A DNA stretch of 64,000 nt, taken from JAFECT01 sp964432415 (GTDB lineage: Bacteria; Pseudomonadota; Alphaproteobacteria; Caulobacterales; Caulobacteraceae). The stretch's first letter is position 1. Every line of letters begins with the position of its first letter. The notes beneath the pieces were generated by a model that was not told the DNA's origin, made no database searches, and saw only the letters and a program-made list of their open reading frames with translations. Of the stretch, positions 17,182-25,745 are shown one piece after another. The stretch spans positions 62,001 through 126,000 of the forward strand of contig CAYSNW010000003.1 of the NCBI GenBank assembly GCA_964432415.1. Direction: 5' to 3'. The position numbers and the translations under genes were made by a program.

Positions 17182-19107
17182 CTAACTCCGTGGCGTGAGG
17201 ATGTCGTCGAGCCGGGCGGGCTGGGCCGGGTCGCGCACCAGATGCGGGTAGCGCAGGCCGCCGCGCCAATCGATCCTGACCACCCGGAACTGGGTCTGGT
17301 CCTGGACGATCAGCTCGATGGGCGCGCCTGAGGTCTTCGCCGCGGTGATGGCGTCCTTCAGGATATCGGGATCGTAGGCCGTGCCGTTGACCGCCACGAT
17401 CTTCACACCCTGCGCCAGGCCCGCCTTGAACGCGGGGCCGCCCCAGGCGACGTCGCCGAGCACCCCGCCCTTCATCACCACGAACCCGACCGAATAGGTC
17501 AGGTCGAGGTTCTTCTTCAGCCCCTCGCGGGAGAGCCAGACCGGGCCCGGGGTCTCGTCGAACGCCAGCCGGTAGCCGCCGCGGGCGATGCCGTCGAGCG
17601 GCGCCGGGCGTCCGGGCTGGTCCAGCCGCGCGCGCAGGAAGGCCGCCCAGTCATAGGGCTCCACGGCGTTCAGCGCCTTGACCACGTCCTCGAAGCGGTA
17701 GGTGACCGGGACAAAGCTGCCGTCGTTGATCCCGAAGAAGGCGCGCGCGAAGTCGTCCAGCGAGCGCTTTCCGCCGGAGCGCTCGCGGATCAGGGTGTCG
17801 GCGTCCAGCCAGATCAGCGAGCCTTCCCGGTAGTAGTCCAGGAACCGCCCCTGGGTCGGCCAGGACTGGGGCCGGCGCTGGGTGGTGATCTCGTCGTTGG
17901 TGGTGTCCTGCAGCGGCCGCCAGGAACGGCCCGCGATCGTGTCGAAGTAGGCGGCGTTCATGGCGATGACCTCGCGCGCCTCCTCCTTACTCCTGAGGCC
18001 CGAGCGCGCCGTCAGCACGTCGCCCCAGTACTGGGTCTGGCCCTCGTAGACCCACAGCAGGCTGTCGCGCATGGGGGTGTTGTAGGCCTCGGTCCACAGG
18101 TCGGCCGGACGCCGGAACTTGCCGTTCCAGGAGTGGGTGTATTCGTGGGCGAGCAGATCGCGCGCGGCGATCCCCTTGTCCCAGCTCGTGAACCAGTCGG
18201 CGCCGGCGCCGTCCTCGCTGGAGCGATGATGCTCCAGGCCGTTCTGGTTGACGGTGTCGGAGAGGCTCAGCATGAAATCGTAGTGGTCGTAGTGGTGCGA
18301 GCCGTAGAGCCGGGCCGCCTGCTCGACCAGGCGTTTGTGCTGCTCGATCTGCTCGGGCTTGATCGCCAGGTTCTCCGGGCGGTCGGCGAAGATGTTCAGG
18401 CGCACCGGCGCGCCGCCCGCGGGCGTCAGGTCCAGGGTGCGGGCGTTGAGCCCGGCATAGATCGGGCTGTCGATCACCGTCTCCAGCGGCGCGCGGCGGA
18501 AGACGGTCTCCGCGCCATGGGTCTCGGCCCGGTCCAGCGCGCTGGCGAAGGTCCAGCCCTCGGGCAGCCTGAGGCTGGCGTCCACCGGGATCTGCCGAGC
18601 GTAGTAGCCGGCCGGATAGAGGGTGAAGCTGATCCACTCCAGGGTGGCCATGTTGGAGGAGAACTCCACCGCGCCGACGTCGCCGGTGACCGGCGAGAGG
18701 TACTGGAACTCGACCTCGATGGATTTGGCGCCGGCCGGCGGGGTCAGGCGGAAGGCGTAGATGTCGACGGTGTCGCGCCGCCACGCCACCGGCTGGCCGT
18801 TCGCGGTGACCTTCAGCCCGGTCATGCGGTCGATCGGTCCCTCCGGCGCGTGGGCGCCGGGCAGCCACTGCGGATAGAGCAGGACCAGCTCGTGGCCGCC
18901 GGCGACCGGGATGGTCTCGTGGACGGTGACGATGTGGCGGCGCCAGTCGCTGGCGTCCACATCCAGGCGGATGACGCCCGGATAGGCGACGTCGCGAGCG
19001 GCGGGGATCGGCGTATTGGCAGGCGCAGGCGTGGGGCCGGGACTGGCCAGGGCCGGCGCCCAGAGGGCCGCGGACGTCATCAGGCCCAGCAGAAACGCGC
19101 GCGTCAT
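17182..19107 (-). CDS. M61-family (glycyl aminopeptidase) metallopeptidase
   Basis: 641 residues from ATG 19107 with a Sec signal (MTRAFLLGLMTSAALWAPALAS). The zinc motif HEYTHSWNGK begins near residue 321, with the third ligand in LLWVYEGQTQYWGD. The layout is N-terminal beta domain, catalytic domain, then C-terminal PDZ (VKIVAVNGTAYDPDILKDAI). M61 enzymes remove N-terminal residues, with glycyl preference in the Sphingomonas type enzyme. It is probably periplasmic or secreted. Divergent from the S46 peptidase 127 bases away, so the two may share a control region. Strong family call. Confidence 0.93.
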   Translation of the reverse strand: MTRAFLLGLMTSAALWAPALASPGPTPAPANTPIPAARDVAYPGVIRLDVDASDWRRHIVTVHETIPVAGGHELVLLYPQWLPGAHAPEGPIDRMTGLKVTANGQPVAWRRDTVDIYAFRLTPPAGAKSIEVEFQYLSPVTGDVGAVEFSSNMATLEWISFTLYPAGYYARQIPVDASLRLPEGWTFASALDRAETHGAETVFRRAPLETVIDSPIYAGLNARTLDLTPAGGAPVRLNIFADRPENLAIKPEQIEQHKRLVEQAARLYGSHHYDHYDFMLSLSDTVNQNGLEHHRSSEDGAGADWFTSWDKGIAARDLLAHEYTHSWNGKFRRPADLWTEAYNTPMRDSLLWVYEGQTQYWGDVLTARSGLRSKEEAREVIAMNAAYFDTIAGRSWRPLQDTTNDEITTQRRPQSWPTQGRFLDYYREGSLIWLDADTLIRERSGGKRSLDDFARAFFGINDGSFVPVTYRFEDVVKALNAVEPYDWAAFLRARLDQPGRPAPLDGIARGGYRLAFDETPGPVWLSREGLKKNLDLTYSVGFVVMKGGVLGDVAWGGPAFKAGLAQGVKIVAVNGTAYDPDILKDAITAAKTSGAPIELIVQDQTQFRVVRIDWRGGLRYPHLVRDPAQPARLDDILTPRS

Positions 19108-19234
19108 GGCAACCCCCGGAAAACAGCGGCCACCGTCATAGCCGGGCGGGAGGTCCCGGAGAAGGCCGCGCGATACGGCGAAGCCCGTCGCCGGGTGGTT
19201 CACGCGCCCCCTCCCCCGCGCTAACAGTCCTTGC

Positions 19235-21298
19235 ATGAACACGCGCACGCTGGCGGCCGCCGCCGCCCTCTCCGCCCTGATCGCTTCCCCGGCCCTGGCC
19301 GGCGAAGGCATGTGGACCTTCGACGGCTTTCCGGTCGCCAGGGTGAACAAGGCGCTGGGGACCTCCATCGACCAGGGCTGGCTCGATCGCCTGAGGGGCG
19401 CGTCGGTCAAGATCGGCGGCTGTTCCGCCTCCCTGGTCTCGGGCCAGGGGCTGATCCTGACCAACAACCACTGCGTCATCGGCTGCGCCCAGAACCTGTC
19501 GACGCGGGAGCACGAATACGTCCGCACCGGCTTCTTCACCCGCTCGCGCGAGGAGGAGGCCAGGTGCCCGGGCATGTCGGCGGAGATCGTCACCGGCATC
19601 AGCGACGTCACGCCCAAAGTGCGCGCGGCGGCGGCCGGCAAGACGGGCCAGGCCTTCGTCAAGGCGCGCGACGCGGCCATGACCGCCATCGAGCAGGAGG
19701 CCTGCGGCAATGACCGGAAGGTCCGCTGTCAGGTGGTGAGCCTGTACCGCGGCGGCCAGTTCAAACTGTACCGCTATCGCCGCTACACCGACGTGCGGCT
19801 GGTGTTCTCGCCCGAGCACGCGGCGGCGGCCTTCGGGGGCGACCCGGACAACTTCTCCTTCCCCCGCTTTGCCGTGGACGCGGCCTTCATCCGGCTGTGG
19901 GAGGATGGCAAGCCGGTCTCCACCCCCGATCATCTGGTCTGGAACCCCAAGCCGCCGACGGCCGGCGAGCCGGTGTTCATCGCCGGCAACCCGGGCTCGA
20001 CCTCGCGGCTGCTGACCCAGTCGCAACTGATGACCCAGCGCGACGTGATCCTGCCCTTCGAGCAGCAGATGCGCTCGGAGTTCCGCGGCCGGCTGCTGCA
20101 GTTCAGAACCGAAAGCGAGGAGAACCGCTTCACCTCCGCCGACCTGCTCGACTCCATCGAGAACACCTACAAGCGCGGCCGCGGCCAGCAGAAGGCCCTG
20201 GTCGATCAGGCCTTCATGGCCGGCAAGGCGCGCGAGGAGGCGGACCTGAAGGCGAAGGTGGCCAAAAAGCCGGCGCTGAAGAAGGAGATCGGCGACCCGT
20301 GGAAGACCATCGCGGCGCTGCAGCCGGCGGCGGCGCGGCTGTATCCGGCCTGGTACCTGCTGGAGAGCCGCGCCGGCGGCGGCTCGGAACTCTACAACAA
20401 GGCCCGCACCCTGGTGCGTGTGGCCCAGGAGCGGGCCAAGCCCTCGGCCGACCGTCTGCCCGAGTACGCCGACAGCCGCCTGGCCCAGGTCGAGAAGAGC
20501 GTTCTGGACCCGGCGCCCTCCTATCCGGCCCAGGAGGCGCTGGAGCTCAGCTGGTGGCTGTCCAAGACCCGCGAAACCCTGAGTCCCGACGATGCGCGGG
20601 TGAAGCGGCTGCTGGGGCGCGAGAGCCCCGAGGCCCTGGCCGAACGGCTGGCCAGGGGCACGAAGCTCGGCGATCCGGCGGTACGCAAGGTGTTGTGGGA
20701 CGGCGGCCTGAAGGCCATTGAGGCCTCGGACGATCCGATGATCCGCTTCGTGCTGGCCAGCCAGGACGACGCCCGCGCCGTGCGCTCTGAGTGGGAGGAG
20801 ACCGTGCAGGGCCCGACCGACCGGGCCGCCGAGGCCCTGGCCAGGGCCAGGTTCGCGGTCTACGGCGACCAGCTCTACCCCGACGCCACCGGCACCCTGC
20901 GCCTGAGCTGGGGCCGGGTGGAGGGCTGGGTCGAGGACGGCCGCACCATCGGGCCGTTCACCACCTACCGCGGGCTGTTCGAGCGCGCGACGGGCGCGGA
21001 GCCCTTCGTGCTGGCGGCCGGCATCGAGAAGGCGAAGGGCCGGATCGACCCCAACATGGTCCTCGACATGACCGTCTCCACCGACACCATCGGCGGCTCC
21101 TCCGGCTCGCCGGCGGTCAACGGCAGGGGCGAGCTGATCGGGGCCAATTTCGACTCGACCTTCCTGACCCAGAGGAACGCCTTCGGCTACGATCCGCGGG
21201 TGAACCGCTCGGTGATCGTGACCACCGCGGCGATCACCGAGGAGCTGACCAAGGTCTATGGCCAGGACGCCCTGGTCGCCGAGCTGCTGGGACACTAA
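19235..21298 (+). CDS. S46-family dipeptidyl peptidase (DPP7/DPP11 type)
   Basis: 687 residues, within the usual 680-720. A signal peptide (ALSALIASPALAGEG) is followed directly by GMWTFDGFPV, the S46 N-terminal signature. Catalytic residues: His about 79 in TNNHC, Asp in the FSFPRFAVDAAF region (about 210-220), Ser about 623 in GGSSGSPA. S46 enzymes are exopeptidases that release dipeptides from N-termini in the periplasm. Whether it prefers hydrophobic (DPP7) or acidic (DPP11) P1 residues was not resolved. A small gene follows after one base. Confidence 0.95.
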   Translation: MNTRTLAAAAALSALIASPALAGEGMWTFDGFPVARVNKALGTSIDQGWLDRLRGASVKIGGCSASLVSGQGLILTNNHCVIGCAQNLSTREHEYVRTGFFTRSREEEARCPGMSAEIVTGISDVTPKVRAAAAGKTGQAFVKARDAAMTAIEQEACGNDRKVRCQVVSLYRGGQFKLYRYRRYTDVRLVFSPEHAAAAFGGDPDNFSFPRFAVDAAFIRLWEDGKPVSTPDHLVWNPKPPTAGEPVFIAGNPGSTSRLLTQSQLMTQRDVILPFEQQMRSEFRGRLLQFRTESEENRFTSADLLDSIENTYKRGRGQQKALVDQAFMAGKAREEADLKAKVAKKPALKKEIGDPWKTIAALQPAAARLYPAWYLLESRAGGGSELYNKARTLVRVAQERAKPSADRLPEYADSRLAQVEKSVLDPAPSYPAQEALELSWWLSKTRETLSPDDARVKRLLGRESPEALAERLARGTKLGDPAVRKVLWDGGLKAIEASDDPMIRFVLASQDDARAVRSEWEETVQGPTDRAAEALARARFAVYGDQLYPDATGTLRLSWGRVEGWVEDGRTIGPFTTYRGLFERATGAEPFVLAAGIEKAKGRIDPNMVLDMTVSTDTIGGSSGSPAVNGRGELIGANFDSTFLTQRNAFGYDPRVNRSVIVTTAAITEELTKVYGQDALVAELLGH

Positions 21299-21299
21299 G

Positions 21300-21722
21300 A
21301 TGAGCCTGCGCCGACTGATCGACCTGCCGGGCTTCACTGAGCTGGAGCAGAAGGCCCTGATGAGCCCGCGCTGGGCGGAGCCCGAGGAGGCCGAAAGCCA
21401 TCCGGAGATCGACGCCCTGCTGGTCTCGACCTTCGGACTCTCCGCCGAGGCCGCCTTCGACGCCCGCCCCGACGGCTGGGACAGGATCGACCGCAAACCG
21501 ATCTCCGAGCAGGTCCGCGCCTTCGAGGACGCCGGCTGGGACATCACCGACGACAAGCGCAAACCGCTTCGGATGATGGCGCACTACGCGCTTCCCCTGT
21601 GGCTGGCGATCCGGGGCGTGGCGGGGTCCCTGCCCTTCGCGCCGCCGCCGTCGGACGAGCCTGACGACTGGGGCTCGTCGATGATCCGCGACGCCGCGAA
21701 GTTCAAGCGGGATCGGCGCTAA
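21300..21722 (+). CDS. Hypothetical protein downstream of S46 peptidase
   Basis: 140 residues; ATG at 21300, one base after the S46 stop, so very likely co-translated. No signal peptide or membrane helix is obvious. The sequence is acidic and Trp-rich towards the end (PPPSDEPDDWGSSMIRD). The opening MSLRRLIDLPGFTELEQKA is hydrophilic and helical. I do not recognise the family. Continuous reading, a normal codon pattern and tight spacing support a real gene. Confidence 0.7.
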   Translation: MSLRRLIDLPGFTELEQKALMSPRWAEPEEAESHPEIDALLVSTFGLSAEAAFDARPDGWDRIDRKPISEQVRAFEDAGWDITDDKRKPLRMMAHYALPLWLAIRGVAGSLPFAPPPSDEPDDWGSSMIRDAAKFKRDRR

Positions 21723-21748
21723 CCGAACGATGTATCTGGCCTGAAACG

Positions 21749-21780
21749 AAAAAAGCGCCCCCGGCCGAAGCCGGAGGCGC
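21749..21780 (-). terminator. Intrinsic terminator for minus-strand transcript
   Basis: Stem GCGCCCCCGGC (21755-21765) pairs with GCCGGAGGCGC (21770-21780) around a CGAA loop with one mismatch. On the minus strand it is followed by a run of six T (21749-21754). It ends transcripts coming from the acetyltransferase at 21908-22456, or from a small RNA in the 130-base gap. A second perfect hairpin (CCTGTT/AACAGG) precedes it at 21787-21802. Confidence 0.75.
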
Positions 21781-21907
21781 CCTCGTCCTGTTCCCCAACA
21801 GGAGGCCCGTCATCGGTCCGCGACCGCGCCAGGCACTGAAAACCCTCGAGCGGGCTTTTCGCCGATCCGGATTGTGACGGCAATACGGCGAGCTGTCGCA
21901 GGGGAAA

Positions 21908-22456
21908 CTATTGGGCGGTGCGCTCGAACACCTGGGTCGGCGACCCGCGGTAGGTGGCCAGGACGCTCGGCCGGTAGCCGGCCTTTTCCGCCACCCGGAT
22001 CGAGGGCGTGTTCTCCGGCGCGATGATGCAGACGGTGGGCGCGCCGCCGAAGTTGGCGTCGGCCCAGGCGGTCATGGCCGCGACCGCCTCGCCGGCCAGG
22101 CCACGGCCGTGGGCCGACGGAAGCAGCGCCCAGCCCGCCTCGGGCTGGCCGACGATGGAAGGGGTCATTTCGCGCTCGGCCTCGGCGAAGCCGGCCTCGC
22201 CCAGGTAGCGGCCGTCCGCGCGGTCGCGGACCATCCAGTAGCCCCAGCCCAGGGCCGCCCAGTGGCCGATGTAGCGCAGCACACGGCCCCAGACCTCCTC
22301 ACGGGTGAACACCCGCCCGCCGATGAAGCGTACGACATCGGGGTCGGACCACAGGGCGAAGCTGTCCTCGAAATCCTCGGGGCGCGGCGGGGCCAGGATC
22401 AGGCGATCGGTGGTGAGGGTCGGAACGACGACGGTTGAGGCGGGGAGTCGGAGCAT
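21908..22456 (-). CDS. RimJ/RimL-type GNAT acetyltransferase
   Basis: 182 residues. Features of the RimJ/RimL branch: LTTDRLILAPPRPEDFED near the start, a middle GEAGFAEAE strand, the acetyl-CoA loop in LPSAHGRGLAGEAVAAM, and the C-terminal ENTPSIRVAEKAGY. It transfers acetyl groups to protein N-termini or small amines; the substrate is not predictable. The gene is divergent from DUF938 (86-base gap) and is followed by an intrinsic terminator. Confidence 0.88.
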   Translation of the reverse strand: MLRLPASTVVVPTLTTDRLILAPPRPEDFEDSFALWSDPDVVRFIGGRVFTREEVWGRVLRYIGHWAALGWGYWMVRDRADGRYLGEAGFAEAEREMTPSIVGQPEAGWALLPSAHGRGLAGEAVAAMTAWADANFGGAPTVCIIAPENTPSIRVAEKAGYRPSVLATYRGSPTQVFERTAQ

Positions 22457-22541
22457 GGCTCACCGTAGAGCAGAGAAAGCTGCGCGGCCAAGCTCGCAGC
22501 CTGCGCCTTGCGTCCGTGGATCGAAGCGGGGATCAAGGGCC

Positions 22542-23147
22542 ATGGACACCGCCGCCCGCTCCGCTCCCGCCGCCCTGCGCAACCGCGATCCGATCCTGGA
22601 GGTGCTGAAACGGCATCTGCCGGCGCAGGGCCTGGTAGTCCACGTCGCCGAGGGGACCGGCGAACACGCCGTGCATTTCGCCACCGCCCTGCCCGGCCTG
22701 ACCTTCCAGCCGACCGATCCGGACCCGGACGCACGCGCTTCGATCGCGGCCTGGCGCGAGGCGTCGGGGCTCGAGAACCTGCTGGCGCCGCTGGCGCTGG
22801 ACGCCGCCGATCCGGAGCACTGGCCGGTCGAGCGGGCCGAGGCCATCGTCTGCATCAACATGGTCCACATCAGCCCCTGGACGGCGACGCAGGGACTGAT
22901 GCGCGGGGCGGGGCGCATCCTGGGGTCTGGCGGCGTGTTGTTTCTCTACGGGCCGTACCGGGAGCGGAACGTCGCGACCGCGCCAAGCAATGAGGCCTTC
23001 GACGCCAGTCTGAAGGCGCGGAACCCGGCCTGGGGCCTGCGCGACCTTGAGGCGATCACGGCGCTGGCCGAACGGGAGGGCCTGTCTCTGGACACCCGCG
23101 TCGAGATGCCGGCCAACAACCTCAGCGTCGTCTTCCGCAAAGGATAA
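22542..23147 (+). CDS. DUF938 family, SAM-methyltransferase-like protein
   Basis: 201 residues, typical for DUF938. The fold resembles class I methyltransferases: VVHVAEGTGEHAVHFA is the glycine-rich SAM-binding loop, PTDPDPDA the second acidic strand, and INMVHISPW the segment where methyltransferases carry catalytic residues. It ends VEMPANNLSVVFRKG. No substrate is established for the family. The closing ~18 codons are repeated as a fragment at 24150-24206. ATG 22542 follows GGGG and AAGGG. Confidence 0.88.
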   Translation: MDTAARSAPAALRNRDPILEVLKRHLPAQGLVVHVAEGTGEHAVHFATALPGLTFQPTDPDPDARASIAAWREASGLENLLAPLALDAADPEHWPVERAEAIVCINMVHISPWTATQGLMRGAGRILGSGGVLFLYGPYRERNVATAPSNEAFDASLKARNPAWGLRDLEAITALAEREGLSLDTRVEMPANNLSVVFRKG

Positions 23148-23154
23148 AGGCTCG

Positions 23155-24033
23155 TCAGCCGTGGCGAGGCCCCTGGGCCGGCAGCGGACGACCGATGGCC
23201 CGGCGCCAGGCGCGCTCCGCATCAGAGATGTCCATGCGGTAGATCCGGGTGAAGGTCTTCTCGTTCATCGCGATCACCCGGGGATCGTCGCTCGATTTCA
23301 GCCCGGCGAAGGCCCGCCGCAGCTTCGCCGGCCCACCGCGCGCGACCAGAAAGCCAACGAACGACCCCGCCTCGGGATAGGACACGGGCGCCCTGGACCT
23401 GGCCGATCCGATTTCCGAGAGGCGAAAGACCTCCGCGAGGGGCATGTAGCGTCCTTCGTCGATATTGCGGCGCACCAGGCCGTCGAGGGTGGTTCCGGCG
23501 GGCACGCCGAACAGGCCCAGCGCGTCGCCGCCGAAGTGCTGCGCACACCACATGGCCGCGCCCTCGTCGAACAATGCGGGAGGATGTCCGAGCTGGCCGG
23601 CGACGATGTGCGTCAGCTCGTGGAACGGGTCGACCTTTGTCGAGGCGTTGTAGACCTCGAGCATGACCCCGTCGCCCGCCCAGCCAAATCCGCGCACGCC
23701 GGTCGCGCGGAACTTGGCCTCCTCGTTGGAAAAGAACACCAGGGTGACGACGCCGCCGTAGCGGACACGGAAGAAGCGTTCCAGCCGCCCAAGCGCCGCC
23801 TCGCGCGCCGCCACGATCCCGGCCAGGTCGGCTGCCGCAGGGCTGCCCGCGGCGGCATAGGCCTTGAAGTGCCGGGATCCGGCGTTGACGAGTGAGGGCT
23901 CGCTGCTGACAAAGGCGAGCGCCCGCGCCCGCGGTGCCTCCTGCGCGGACGCCACAACGGCGGAGCCCAGCAACAGGCCGGCGAAGGCGAACGCACGCCA
24001 CCATCTGCGGAACCGCGTCGGACTCGTGCGCAT
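23155..24033 (-). CDS. Secreted HExxH (gluzincin-like) putative peptidase
   Basis: 292 residues from ATG 24033 (an upstream ATG at 24057 lacks a better site). Signal peptide: FAFAGLLLGSAVVASAQ. HELTH at about residues 138-142 is followed 15 residues later by FDEGAAMW, giving the HExxH...E zinc pattern of the peptidase MA-like family. It is small for a peptidase and has no PDZ or M1 domain. It may act on peptidoglycan-associated or secreted proteins; activity is inferred only from the motif. It lies between the intact DUF938 gene and its duplicated tail. Confidence 0.75.
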   Translation of the reverse strand: MRTSPTRFRRWWRAFAFAGLLLGSAVVASAQEAPRARALAFVSSEPSLVNAGSRHFKAYAAAGSPAAADLAGIVAAREAALGRLERFFRVRYGGVVTLVFFSNEEAKFRATGVRGFGWAGDGVMLEVYNASTKVDPFHELTHIVAGQLGHPPALFDEGAAMWCAQHFGGDALGLFGVPAGTTLDGLVRRNIDEGRYMPLAEVFRLSEIGSARSRAPVSYPEAGSFVGFLVARGGPAKLRRAFAGLKSSDDPRVIAMNEKTFTRIYRMDISDAERAWRRAIGRPLPAQGPRHG

Positions 24034-24146
24034 GACCCTGCCCCGGTTGACGCGCACACCTTATCCGCGTCCGGGCTCAGGGAATTGATCCAGCACAAGC
24101 GCCGGTCGGGAAGCGAGCCTTCGCGCCGATCAAGCCGGGGCCGGCC

Positions 24147-24551
24147 CTAGACGCCCGCGTCGAGATGCCGGCCGACAACCTGAGCGTGGTCCTGCCCCGG
24201 CGCTGATTCCGGCGGGCGCGGCCGCGCGGTGTTGAGCAGGGCCACCGCGGCCAGGGCGAAGCCGATCCCGGCCCACTGGGCGCCGCTGAAGCGCGCGCCG
24301 ATGGCGCTGACGTCCCAGGCCATGGCGATGACCGCATGGACCACGATCCACAGGATGATCAGCACCGAAAACGGCAGGACGCTGGCCCTGAGCGCCAGCC
24401 CCATCAGGACCAGCGCGCCCAGCCACAGCAGGGCGCCGAGTCCCAGCCACGCGGGCGCCTTCAGGTGCGCCCACTGCAGGATGAAGATATCGCCCACGCC
24501 GCTCAGGGCGGCGCTGACGATCAGAAGCAGGGCGACGGCGGTGTGGGACAT
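24147..24551 (-). CDS. Small four-helix membrane protein, EamA/SMR-like
   Basis: 134 residues starting at 24551 (MSHTAVALLLIVSAAL). Four hydrophobic helices of about 20 residues each, with a Gly/Ala-rich pattern and LPFSVLIILWIVVHAVIAMAWD, resemble half of an EamA drug/metabolite transporter or an SMR protein. The last 17 codons (from PGQDHAQVV) read antisense through a duplicated DUF938 tail, so the C-terminus has been acquired from unrelated DNA or the gene has been extended. A transport role is possible; the substrate is unknown. Confidence 0.7.
   Translation of the reverse strand: MSHTAVALLLIVSAALSGVGDIFILQWAHLKAPAWLGLGALLWLGALVLMGLALRASVLPFSVLIILWIVVHAVIAMAWDVSAIGARFSGAQWAGIGFALAAVALLNTARPRPPESAPGQDHAQVVGRHLDAGV
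24150..24206 (+). pseudogene. Duplicated 3' fragment of a DUF938 gene
   Basis: Plus-strand codons read DARVEMPADNLSVVLPRR then TGA, matching the end of the intact DUF938 protein (DTRVEMPANNLSVVFRKG then TAA) at 11 consecutive positions with one change. DNA identity is also high (about 37 of 42 bases over the core). No start or upstream DUF938 sequence precedes it. It is a stranded tail, 1 kb downstream of the functional copy. Confidence 0.75.
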
Positions 24552-24767
24552 GGGCACGGAAAAGCAGGGAGCCGAGCATCGGCAAAGCAGCAGGCGTACA
24601 GGGCCATTGTGGCGGTTGCATAGCGGCGCCCGCCTGCCTGTGCGCATTGGTCCTAGGGCCTGCGCCCCCGTACGGAAGCGGACGCCCGCGGGCCGATCCG
24701 GCATGCCGGGATCGCGTGGGGAGAGCTCCCTGACACCTGAGCGGGACCGTCGCCCCCGCGGAACGCG

Positions 24768-24797
24768 CAAACGGGACCGCCGCGAAGGACGGTCCCG
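24768..24797 (-). terminator. Weak intrinsic terminator after the GST gene
   Basis: CGGGACCG (24772-24779) pairs with CGGTCCCG (24790-24797) and on the minus strand is followed by GTTTG. The U-tract is short, so efficiency is doubtful. It lies 34 bases beyond the GST stop. Confidence 0.4.
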
Positions 24798-24830
24798 CTG
24801 AAGCTTTCAGTCGAACGGCGTTGCGCGGTT

Positions 24831-25538
24831 TCAAGCCGCCAGGCGCTGCTCGAACTCGGGATACCAGGCCTTCATGCCCCGCTCGACATAGGCGACCAGG
24901 TTGGGGAAGGCCTCGGCCCGGCGCCTGAGCGGCGAGTCGAACCAGGGGGTCAGGATCCCTGCGACCATGGCGAAGACCGAGGCGTCGGCGCCGCAGGGCT
25001 GCTCGCCCATCAGCCAGGTCTTGTCGCCCAGGATCAGGGAGACGGCCTCCAGCGAACGGCCGCCCAGGTCGGCGATCTCTTCCGGCGTATGGCGCGATAT
25101 GCCCAGCGCCAGGAAGTTGGCCGCCACCCGCTGCAGGATCGCGTCGCGCTCGGCCGCCGGGAAATGATCGAAGAAGCGGGCCGGCCCTTTGTCGAAGTTC
25201 TCCGGGATCATCCAGCGCGACCAGCCGAGCGCCTGCGCCAGATGGTTCTCCATCATCCGCTCCACCGCCCAGGCCTGGGCGCGCTGGAGCGGGTCGAGGC
25301 CGGCGTCGAAGTCGAAGCCGTACTTGTTCTCGATGTGCAGGCGGATGAAGACCGAGTCCCCGATCCGCTCGCCGTCTTCCTCGATCCAGGGCATCTGGCC
25401 CTTGGGGCCGGTCTGGGGCCGGGCGACCTTCTTCTCGTAAGCCAGGCCGGCCATCTTCAGGTGGATCTCGGTCTTGGTCACCGAGGGGCTGACTTCAGGC
25501 AGGCCGAAATTGGGGCCGCCGCCGTAGAGGGTGATCAT
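24831..25538 (-). CDS. Glutathione S-transferase family protein
   Basis: 235 residues. The N-terminal thioredoxin-like half has YGGGPNFGLPEVSPSVTKTE, then KGQMPWIEEDGERIGDSVFI (the cis-Pro before WIEEDG and the ESx-like GDS motif that binds glutathione). The C-terminal helical half runs from about residue 85. The pattern is that of the Faxc/metaxin-like GST branch rather than the classical beta or theta classes. AAGGAGA sits 5 bases before the ATG. A 24-base palindrome lies 41 bases upstream, suggesting regulated expression. The substrate is unknown. Confidence 0.88.
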   Translation of the reverse strand: MITLYGGGPNFGLPEVSPSVTKTEIHLKMAGLAYEKKVARPQTGPKGQMPWIEEDGERIGDSVFIRLHIENKYGFDFDAGLDPLQRAQAWAVERMMENHLAQALGWSRWMIPENFDKGPARFFDHFPAAERDAILQRVAANFLALGISRHTPEEIADLGGRSLEAVSLILGDKTWLMGEQPCGADASVFAMVAGILTPWFDSPLRRRAEAFPNLVAYVERGMKAWYPEFEQRLAA

Positions 25539-25579
25539 CGCGCTGTCTCCTTGTTGATGAACACCGTTCTACGAGGGGG

Positions 25580-25603
25580 CTGCTGACAGCATTCTGTCAG
25601 CAG
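25580..25603. promoter_or_regulatory. Perfect palindrome upstream of GST, probable operator
   Basis: Arms CTGCTGACAG (25580-25589) and CTGTCAGCAG (25594-25603) are exact inverted copies around CATT. It lies 41 bases before the GST ATG, where a repressor would block transcription; a further TGACAG half-site is at 25642-25647. No T-run follows on either strand, so it is not a terminator. The binding protein is unknown. Confidence 0.55.
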
Positions 25604-25745
25604 CGTGGCGGCAGGGTCGGGCACGCGTTTTTTCAATCCATGACAGATTTTTAATTACCCGGAGCGGGGCCTTCGGGCGACAAGATCGGCCGACCGATGG
25701 TGCCGGGGATCACCCGTGCGGCCGTTCACGAGTGGGGATCTGGCG

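Noticed and set aside
17189..17269. Upstream extension of the VWA gene into the M61 gene and the repeat
   Set aside because: The extension runs through the 17012-17169 palindrome; the ATG at 16888 has a ribosome site and begins a signal peptide.
19136..21562. 808-codon open frame antisense to the S46 peptidase
   Set aside because: Composition is the reverse-complement signature of a GC-rich gene; the plus-strand S46 protein has all catalytic motifs.
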